Source: Melampsora larici-populina 98AG31 (lineage: Eukaryota > Basidiomycota > Pucciniomycetes > Pucciniales > Melampsoraceae). From it: a stretch of DNA of 64,000 nucleotides. A program made the translations under genes and the position numbers. This document shows, piece after piece, positions 55,766 to 64,000 of this stretch (the first letter of the stretch is position 1; every line of letters starts with the position of its first letter). Location: NCBI RefSeq assembly GCF_000204055.1, contig NW_006768787.1, positions 62,001-126,000 on the forward strand, written 5' to 3'. The notes beneath the pieces are model-generated. The model did no database searches. It was not told where the DNA came from and was given only the letters and a program-made list of their open reading frames with translations.

Positions 55766-57827
55766 GTTGTGGAGTTTTCAAGAGGAAAGATTGAAATATT
55801 CGATAGAGAGAAGGAAAATTAAAAAAAAAAAATTAAAAGGAATGATAATAAAGGAGGCGAAAATAATAAGAAGTGTTATGTATTAGTCGCAATTCTATTA
55901 TCTGTATTGTTAGTATTAGTTCTATGTACGATGATTATGCGTCCTTTGAACTGGATGATGTTCTTGGGCCACGTTCCTCTGATCGGTCGCCTGCTGATTC
56001 CCTTGCACAACTTGTCCTTGATGTTGACTAGTAGGATTATTATTGTTGTTATCTAGCGAAGAGAGAAAAAAAAACTATATGTATGAGTACTTGAGAGAGA
56101 GAGGTGTATTAAAAAAATTCGATGAAAGAGAATTGTTTCTCTTACCTCGGTATTGATTGACCAGATTCTCTGGTGGATGTCCTTCGGTCCGGACTTGTTC
56201 TCTCGCAGTATCGTCTGAGCAAACCGAGTCAATCTCGATGTTTGCTAAAGGATCGATAGGGACCGGTGTATTGACAGTAGACTCAATGACAATCGGTTCC
56301 TGAGTGACGTTGCCGTAAGCGTCTTCGAAGTCAAGGATTGACCCGTCTATCGCAGGTGTTGACTGATGAGATCTGTTACCACCTACAGCTTGCTGACCGG
56401 ATTGGTCGTTTGCTGGAGTTCCGTGGTTGGCTAGGTCCAATGAGTTAAAGATATGTGGAAAAGACACTAGGCGAAGTTGGTTGGAGTAAAAAAAAAAGTT
56501 TCAATCCAGGAATTTCAAATGTTAGTAAAACGAGATACTGGATTTAATGAATAAGGAAGAGTGATAAGAGAGAAAGGAAAAAAAAATTTATAGATATAGT
56601 GTTTACTTCTGATATAAAGAACTAAATTGATAGTTTCAAAGAGTTTTTGAAGTTCGATCAAATGACAAGAATGACTACGTTCTCGGATGGGAAACGATTT
56701 GTCCAAATATTTTTTGAAGTTGAATTGATGAGTCTTCTTATATGACTGTAGTTGTCGATCGGAAAGTTTCCTAGTCCTGTTTGATATCGGACTCACTATT
56801 TTGTTGACGTCAGTCTTCTTTTTTTTTTTCTTTTTCTTTTGAGATTAATTATTCTTTGATGTTTTCTATTACTTACTCATAAATCTGCAAGTCTTGTTTG
56901 TTAATGAGGTTTGCGAAGAAAAAGATGATGCTTGATGTTTCTCCGCGGCGGTAAGTTGGATTAGAATACTCGTTCGGATCAGGATGTAGGATCTCGTCGT
57001 TTGATATTTCTGTATTGGGAAATTCTTCGGAAATATTGAAAAAAAAGAAACAAAACAATATAATGAGACTACTATTGAGATGCGAAATATAACAACTAAT
57101 GAGAGGAACTAATGAAGAGAATTGTGGCTTGTATCACTGAGTACAAGTACTTACTTTTTATTTGTTGGTTTATTTGGTGTGGCTTAATCCGATCGGAAAA
57201 GAATTCGATTTTCGATTCTGGAGTTGAGCTCCCCGTGATTCCTTTCCTTTGATTCGATTTCTGAGCGTTCGTCCAATATGATATCCTGATTATGATAATC
57301 CTTTTCTTTCGGTGATGTGATTGATTTCGAAAGGATGTTTCTTCCTTTTCTTTGTCTGGATATTCAAAATTCCACTTTCTGTGTATGTAACTACCCGACT
57401 CGTCGGTTCTGTAGTTGTAAATCCGGGTTCTTCTACTTTAAGGAATACTCGAATTGGGTATTTCAGCGTATCACTCAAAAACAAGAACCAAAAACAACAC
57501 CAACAAAAATAAAATTGTAATATGACAGAATGAAAATATTAGATAAAAAAAAATTGAACAATTTTTGAATTGGCTGAGAGGGTGTTGATATGGATTGGGT
57601 GAAGTGGTTGATGATCAATCACAATACTCCAATGATCTGATTGTATGATTTGTAGTGATTCTGAACAAGAATTTGTGTTTGTGTAGTTGAATAACTTGAA
57701 GTGTTCTAATTTAGAATCCAAGTTATTAGTGATTTGTTTTTGGGTTGTCTAGTTCTATGATGTCTCACACTTTTGGTTAAAAAGGTAGAGGTTGAATTTT
57801 GGGTTTCAACACGATGAGGCCCCCAAA
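55766..57827 (-). other. Retrotransposon leader with possible spliced exons
   Basis: 2 kb between the probable 5' LTR and gag. Several minus-strand open stretches (57721-57539, 57484-57290, about 57040-56880, 56796-56620, 56467-56150, 56030-55950) are separated by AT-rich segments with GTAAG-type donors and AG acceptors, as in a multi-exon gene. I cannot connect them reliably, and the sequences (for example LSDRQLQSYKKTHQFNFKKY) fit no family I know. Confidence 0.35.
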
Positions 57828-58810
57828 TGTGAGGGTAGAGGACTTATTTGAGAACTCTAGGCTCACTAAATGGGTCAGGAGGGGTAGTATTACTTTTATG
57901 TATAAAGTTTATATTTCAATTATAATGTAATTACAATAAAATAAGACTAGAATGAAAAGAGGAAAGGGGAAAGGCTGGTCTGTTTGGATAAATCCAGACA
58001 GACTACAGTTAAGAGACTCCTGAAAAGGAGGTTTGTAATTATAATATATAAATGTTATAATTAATGAAGGATGGATCCCACAGTCCTTCCTTTAATCTTT
58101 AAGTAACTGATTAAAGAGTGAAATAAGGTCACTACACTGGTTGTTCTTAAAGTCACCAACTTATGGTTGTTCTTAAGGTCACCAGCCTGAAAGTACTTGT
58201 ATGTAGGTCACTAGCCTTGGGTTGTTGGAAGGTCACCAACCTAAAATAGTTTCTACTTGGGGGAAGTAGAGGATCCAGAAGGAGTGAAGGTATTACTTAC
58301 TTTTAATCAAGGAACAGATTAAAGTAATGAAGATATCACTAGTCTTATATTTATAAGACTCTTGATTTTACTTCAGTAGAACTTTAATGGTTCTTAAAAG
58401 TGGTGTGTAATAATTGCTTGGGGAGGAAATCTCTGAAGGCTGAGAGAGAAGAGGTTTATATACTCTTCTCTCCAAACCTAACTGTGGTGATATTTGCTTA
58501 TATCACTACTGTGGTTTTAGGGTTTAATATGGTTATCACTAATGCTACATAATTACATATACCTGTTATGTATATTATGTAGTATAAGCATTTTCACTCT
58601 TGATACTGAGTTATGAGTTGTAAATAATGTTTTATTACATATTACATATGATTTTACATGTACGTGTATATGTAATTAATGTTTATATGTATTTTATTAC
58701 ATGTTACATGTGTTTTAGAAGCTGTATGTACATGTAATTAGTTGTCTGAAAGTGGTTATCTATGTTACAAGTTAGTCTTTGGGTACATACATATGTACCC
58801 AGGGCTGACA
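57828..58810 (-). repeat. Probable 5' LTR of the disrupted retrotransposon
   Basis: On the minus strand the block begins TGTCAGCCCTGG (58810) and ends CTCTACCCTCACA (57828), with TG..CA ends and about 983 bp. Two bases further lies TGGGGGCCTCATCGTG (57825-57810), a primer-binding-site candidate beginning TGG. The partner LTR would lie left of the window, so this is not proved here. Confidence 0.55.
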
Positions 58811-59023
58811 ATATCAACGTGAGTACCATTCTTGTTAAGAATCATTGTCAGAACAACGTTAAAACCTTCCTTGATTCCTAACTCGTAGGCTCGAATTTAT
58901 CTCAATCAAAGCAAATCAAGCTTTATTGTAACAAAGCCACCACAGTTTTACTCAAAATCTTATCCAGTAAGCATCTTTCATTCAGTTTAGTCCTCAATTT
59001 GTGGACTCAGGCTGACAAGTAAG

Positions 59024-59470
59024 GTGTGGTTGAACAACAAGAACTTATCAACCACACGACCCACAGCTAAGTTCTCACACAGATGGATGGGTCCCTTTCC
59101 AATTGTAAAACAAGTTTCAATGAATGCTTACAAATTGCTGTTGCCAAAGTCAATGGACCAGATTCATCCTGTCTTTCACGTAAATTTACTGCGTGAATTT
59201 ACGAAAAGCAAAATCAACGGTCAAGTACAAGAGCCACCTCCGCCAATTACAATTCAAAATGAAACTGAATACAAAATCGAAGAAATATTAGACAAACAAA
59301 GCAAGAGAGGAAAAGTATAGTATTTAATTAGCTGGAAAGGGTATAATCCGGATCATGATTCATGGGAACCAGAAGAGTTAATGAATAATGCCCAAGAATT
59401 AAGTACAAAATTCAACATGAAGTACCCTCAGGCTGAAAGAAGATACCGCAGGGTACAGAGAAAGTTGTGA
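59024..59470 (+). pseudogene. Older gypsy integrase C-terminus with chromodomain
   Basis: The plus-strand frame encodes the end of a Ty3/gypsy integrase (VWLNNKNLSTTRPTAKFSHR, GPFPIVKQV, IHPVFHVNLLREF). A chromodomain follows (YKIEEILDKQ ... YLISWKGYNPDHDSWEPEEL), interrupted by one in-frame TAG at about 59317-59319, and a stop at 59468-59470. Upstream to about 58811 only decayed pol sequence is present. The LTR at 57828-58810 appears to have inserted into this older copy. Confidence 0.85.
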
Positions 59471-59546
59471 GGGTGAGGCTTTTTCCCATTGGGCTTTTTA
59501 ATGCCAACCCGTGGAAAGATGCTGACCCATCAAGAGGGGGTTGAGA

Positions 59547-59563
59547 CATAAAGGGGGGAGTGG
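59547..59563 (+). promoter_or_regulatory. Polypurine tract of the older gypsy copy
   Basis: ACATAAAGGGGGGAGTGG lies directly before TGTTATGAGCC, the likely 3' LTR start at 59564. The end of that LTR is not clear to me. Confidence 0.6.
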
Positions 59564-62337
59564 TGTTATGAGCCATCTACAAGGCTATTTACGTATGCTT
59601 GTACTGTGTTGTATGCTCACTTAGATGCTGGCTTGAGGATGGCCTGTGCATCCTCACATTACAATCCAAATACCATTACAAAGGCATCTTTAGCGCCTTG
59701 CATTCCTACACGCCTGTTTGAGTCCTTACACACACCAAATCAAGACTACACATGATTGATCATCCCCCGTCAGTGGTCACCCTCCTCAATACAAATACCC
59801 AACTTCAACCTCAATTTTGATGCATGCCCATTCTCATTCATGATCAACATAATTTTGATTGTCTGCTTTGACTACCTCTGATTTTGACTTTCACCAATAC
59901 TACTTACACCCCTTGCTCATCTATTGGAATTGGATCACTCATCTTTCATCTTGATTTTCAAAGCATTCCTGTCTCTTTCTACCATTGACTTCAAGCTATC
60001 TTTCATCACAATTCTTCTCGGTTAATCAATCATTTCTTCTAGCAGTGCTTTATTTACATTATTAATCTTTCAGTGTTGATGTATGTCTATACAAATGGAT
60101 TTGTAGACATGTTAAGCCAAGAATGGAAAGCAAGAACTCAAATGTGTGGTGATCAATCAAAGATACAAGTTGAGCACAGGAAAAATTCAAAAGAAGGACC
60201 TTTGGTAATAAAGGACCAAACATTGTTGAGCATATGAATGATGAAAACCCACAAATCTGTGTTTAGCTCCAAGCTAGAGCTGACGACTGTAGGCCCAGTC
60301 TTTAACTTGGAGCTTAGACTTCTTTAGATCCAAGTTAAAGACAATGACTGTGCAATTTCATGTTAAATTACTTAACTTGGGCTAAAGATCTTTAACTTTA
60401 GCTCTGTTAACTCCAAATTTAATGCAAACAATTGCGGATGCTCTTACCTTTATTTCCTTATATCTTTTTCACCACACCTCCTTTACTATAGTTTCAAAGG
60501 ATGTACATTATGAAATGGAACCCACTGTGTTGATTAAGCCATCCCCCATCCTGATCAGACAAACATTAACATATGTAATTACCTGAATACCTTCAATGTT
60601 GATGACTTTTGACCATTTTCACCTCTTTTCAAGTCTAATATTGATTTCTCTTCTATCATAAGATCATCTAAGATAAGAATAAGTATAAAAATCCCTTTAA
60701 AAACTCTTGGCACCATAAATCCCTCAATGACATCACTGCGCATTATTAATACCATAGTACACTTGTTTATCATCCTGGAATTTCTTTCTTTCTTGAATAA
60801 TTCCACTCCTCTCTTATCAATAGCCATTATAAAAGTTGCCTCTGACAAATATTATTCTTCTCTTTCACAGTTTAAGCTTCTTGAACGCTCAAAACAATTA
60901 ATTTTTCCAATCCCTTATACCTATGATTTTGATTTTTTTGTCAATTGTTTTAATTTCATCTTTCTTTCCATTCTTTTCACAACAGATTCCATTCTTGTAG
61001 GTACAAACTCAATGTTCTTCTTCATCAATTCCATTCTTACTAATTCTTTTTAATTAATTTTTTCTCTTTTACTATTTTTTTTGACTTTTTCTCTTCTAAT
61101 AACTGTTCTTATGAAATGATGTAATAAATATATGCTTGAAATTATGATAACAACATAATTTATAAGCAACTTTGATGCCCTTTCTGACCAATGCATTCAC
61201 TAAAAAAATTGATTTTGACTAAAACACAACTTTTCCACATAACTTTAAATTTTTTCTCATTATATAAGACATAATGAGCACCATAACAGACAGTTGTGAC
61301 CAGGACCTGATTAGTAGAATTGAAACTTGTCTACTTGATTATTGCTGTCTGTGACTGCATGGATTTTCTCCAACAGTTAAACGGTGGTGGGCACACCCGC
61401 GAGTTCTCTACTTTCTCAAAACCTACCAATTTGACTGCTCCATAATCTTACCAATGGTGTATATTAGAGCTGATGATGAAACCTGTGCGCCGCTTTTGCA
61501 CACAGATTTATCCCTATGCAATTTTTCTTTTTGGCTCTCAAGTTATCATAAAAAAACAATTTGGACCCAATGCAGGGCAAATACAGGCAGAAGACAACTG
61601 CACGGCCTAAAACCAACAAACCCTAGACAAAACACTAGATTTGCGGACAATTCATCAGAATTGATGACAAAACCATTCAAAACCCACAAGGAAGCCACCA
61701 CACAAACTGTAGGTTTCTTGGAGGGGTCCGTTCCTCGAAGTCTTTAAAATCAAAACATGCTGTTACACCACATCACTTTACTACACCTTGCGTCCAATTA
61801 ACCATGTCACCCTTGCTACAAACAAGCATTCCCGCTGTTGGGGCTGCCCTGAATCTGATGGACCAGACTTGCAAGATTCACCAGTGATTCTCCAACACGA
61901 CCAAAACAGCTGTCCAGTACAAGACATGTTTCTATATGTGATTGCATATTGTACAGTTCCCTCCAAGTGATTTACGTGTTCATTCAAGTTTTGCAGTGGC
62001 AGGGCCAGGTTTTATCCCAAACCCAATGATTACAATTCCTAGGTGTGGGGACATGTACATGAACAGTCATGTTTTTCATTGATTTTTCCAGGAAGAATAT
62101 GGCGGAATAAAAGGCAGTAAATTGTGTACATGACCATGTACATGTATATCAATCAATTTGAGAATGTTTTTTGCCATTCATTTCCTCACAATTTGCCTCA
62201 ACAGCAAAGAACTGGAGAAAGTCAAACCTCTATATACAATTAACAATTACATATAGAAATACTGCCCATGGAGGAAGACTGTGTGGGACAAAAGTGTGAA
62301 GGAACATATGGCAGAGAGGAGTATCAATTTTAAATTA
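59564..62337. other. Probable 3' LTR start and AT-rich non-coding DNA
   Basis: No gene is supported in 2.8 kb. The first several hundred bases are probably the 3' LTR of the older gypsy copy. Later sequence is T-rich (60600-61280) with only random short frames. Confidence 0.4.
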
Positions 62338-62339
62338 TA

Positions 62340-62428
62340 CAGTCGTTTTCAAAAAGCTTGCCGAAACTTGCCCGCAAAACTCGAGCAATTTGGCGGTGAA
62401 TTAGCGGCAAGCTTTTTGAAAACGACTG
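62340..62428. mobile_element. 89-bp MITE with 24-bp perfect TIRs, TA-flanked
   Basis: Starts CAGTCGTTTTCAAAAAGC and ends with its reverse complement. TA is duplicated at 62338-62339 and 62429-62430. The size and TA target point to a Tc1/mariner-type non-autonomous element. Confidence 0.85.
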
Positions 62429-62839
62429 TATGTATATTGATGAAGTTAGAAGATATTCAAGATTTGAGTCTCAAGTATAGTATAAAAATAGTATCTTTCA
62501 TCTGTGATTTTTTTTTCAAACCCAATAACTCAGTCAAATTACATCATAAAGTTTCATGGACTATATATTCTTGGTGGGGAAATACAGGAGCAGTTTTGTA
62601 CAGATTTATGACCTCATACAACATAATCTCAATTTTGGTGATATCTCAATAAGTTCTCAACATATGGGTGATATCCATTTGATATCCAATTCAAAACAAA
62701 TTCAAAATATTCTCTTGTTGCTGGGGCGCATTGGCCTGCCAGTGACTTGTGATTGGGGGCTGTGAAAGTAAAGGTGGCAGTGTTGTTCTAGGTGCAGCTT
62801 TGTTTTAGGGAAGTGGCCTATGAATCATGACAAATGACC

Positions 62840-63410
62840 AGCACAGAACAACACTACCCTGTCCACAAGCAGGATCTTCTGGCAGTTATACATGCCCTAC
62901 AGAAGTTGTTCATACTTCTCCTGGGGATGAAAATCAACTTCATGAGCCATCATCACTCCTTGATGTACCTCCTGAAGCAGCGGAAACTCAGCAGATGCTA
63001 AGCCCGGCTGGAAACCTGGCAGATTTTGACCTCAACTTCAAATACGTGAAAGGTACTGAAAACTCCGTTGCCACTGATGAATTCCAGGTTGAAATTGAGA
63101 CAGTCTCCCCAGTCATCCTGGCCCAAGCTAAACTCTCCAAAGACATCTGGTCTTCAATGCTGGCAGGATACTCTACAGATCCTTTTGGTCAAAATTGGCA
63201 AAAAGTATTGCCTTTGAGGGAGGACAGCACTTAGGACAACGGCCTTTTATTTGTAGAAGGACGCCTAGTGCTCCCAACCAACAAAAGCCTACCAATCTGA
63301 TTCTTGAATCACACTGTTGCTTGTGTCATCTGGGGTTCAAGAAAATAATCAGTAGCATTTGTAGAGAATCCTTTTGGCCAAAGATGGCTGAAGAGACAGT
63401 TTCGCCGGAT
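62840..63410 (+). pseudogene. Decayed gypsy RNase H / integrase fragment
   Basis: One frame reads YPVHKQDLLAVIHALQKL ... SLMYLLKQRKLSRC, the usual RNase H order, with stops soon after. Another frame carries an integrase zinc-binding remnant (NHTVACVIWG ... CRESFWPKM). Multiple frameshifts and stops. Confidence 0.75.
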
Positions 63411-63683
63411 TTTTTTTATTTATATTGACTTTTTTTCTTATTTTTGACAATCATCACCCGGATCTATCAAGATGGTAGACATCAACAAAATCTCACAACA
63501 TCTCATTTTTCATTTCTATTCTCTGATCTCATTTTCCTTATTGTTAGGCTTTTGTTTGATTTTTTTACAAAACCTTTTTCTATTGCATCACCTCAACCAA
63601 ACCTGAATCAGTTGTTTTGTGAATCAGTTTCCTTTTTTCCTATTTTCTGTCTTTCTTCTTTTTCTTGTTCTCTCTTTTTTTCT

Positions 63684-64000
63684 TTATAGGGGGGGAATGT
63701 GATACTCCCTGTCACTTGTTATTACAGAAAGTCTACTATCTTACTTAACATACCTTAGACCTAGGACTTAGCTCTCTATATCTCTCTTTCCAGAATGCTA
63801 CCTAAACCTGACTTCTTAAGGATCTTTGACTGATCTGTTGTCATCATCTCTTTCAAGTCAGGTATGTCTTTATATATATTTCTCTTTGATCTATTTCTCC
63901 TTCTTGTAGAAGGATCTTTGACTGATCTCTTGTCATTGTCTCTTTGGAGTCACTGTGTAATTAAACACTTAGTTTGGTTCTAGAAAGATTTCCACCACCC
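63684..64000 (+). repeat. Polypurine tract and start of an LTR
   Basis: TTATAGGGGGGGAA (63685-63698) is followed by TGTGATACTCCC at 63699, a standard 3' LTR junction for the gypsy remnant just upstream. The LTR runs past the window end and includes a tandem AAGGATCTTTGACTGATCT repeat (about 63819 and 63909). Confidence 0.65.

Noticed and set aside
60579..61053. Two overlapping frames of about 90-108 codons
   Set aside because: They lie in T-rich DNA on opposite strands with simple composition and no family resemblance.

Overview
The window comes from a filamentous fungus, most likely a basidiomycete. Coding regions are split by short introns (about 37-90 nt, mostly GT..AG). The base composition is AT-leaning. 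The gene families include a TNP2/Plavaka-type CMC transposase, a TET/JBP 2OG-Fe(II) dioxygenase of the kind expanded in basidiomycetes, Zn2Cys6-like proteins and chromodomain Ty3/gypsy retrotransposons. I cannot fix the class (rust versus mushroom lineage).

The main result is that nearly the whole window is one giant DNA transposon, 2086-52745 (50,660 bp), inserted in the gag gene of a minus-strand Ty3/gypsy retrotransposon. It has 699-bp terminal inverted repeats (2086-2784 and 52047-52745, about five mismatches by eye) and is bounded by a 5-bp target-site duplication, GCATC (2081-2085 and 52746-52750). If one GCATC and the 50,660 bp are removed, the gag reading frame closes exactly. Next to the left TIR lies a multi-exon TNP2-like transposase (3210-6652), the best candidate for the enzyme that moves the element.

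Inside the element the cargo is organised around old segmental duplications. Pair D is an inverted pair carrying Zn2Cys6-like genes (8545-11275 / 44735-47305). Pair A/B is an inverted pair carrying a TET/JBP gene and a Cys-rich tail-anchored protein (11700-15230 / 27260-32100). Pair C1/C2 is a direct pair carrying a HeH/LEM-like small protein (15290-17500 / 49990-52020), and C2 abuts the right TIR. Unique cargo includes two coiled-coil genes (19234-20290, 21793-25343), small single-span membrane proteins, HeH/LEM-like repeat proteins (32516-33368, 33940-34903), a divergent pair of membrane-anchored helical proteins (35755-37075, 37880-39100), a TPR-like protein (40830-42039), a convincing SUN-domain protein with an N-terminal membrane span (42856-44008), and a gene built from repeated exons (about 48250-49740). 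SUN and HeH/LEM domains are both inner-nuclear-membrane modules. I infer that the element may carry a nuclear-envelope or chromatin-tethering kit plus a DNA or RNA base-modifying enzyme. Two 816-bp foldback elements with CACTA ends and 3-bp target duplications are nested inside it.

Outside the element are retrotransposon remains. To the left is the gag-protease-RT part of the disrupted retrotransposon (1-2085, minus, frameshifted near 505). To the right are its gag N-terminal half (52746-55765), a leader and a probable 5' LTR (57828-58810). The LTR retrotransposon appears to sit inside an older gypsy copy whose integrase/chromodomain end is at 59024-59470. AT-rich non-coding DNA, an 89-bp TA-flanked MITE and a third gypsy remnant (62840-63698) complete the window. 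Function assignments rest on reading motifs by eye. Exon structures are proposed from splice-site and frame agreement, not from transcripts.
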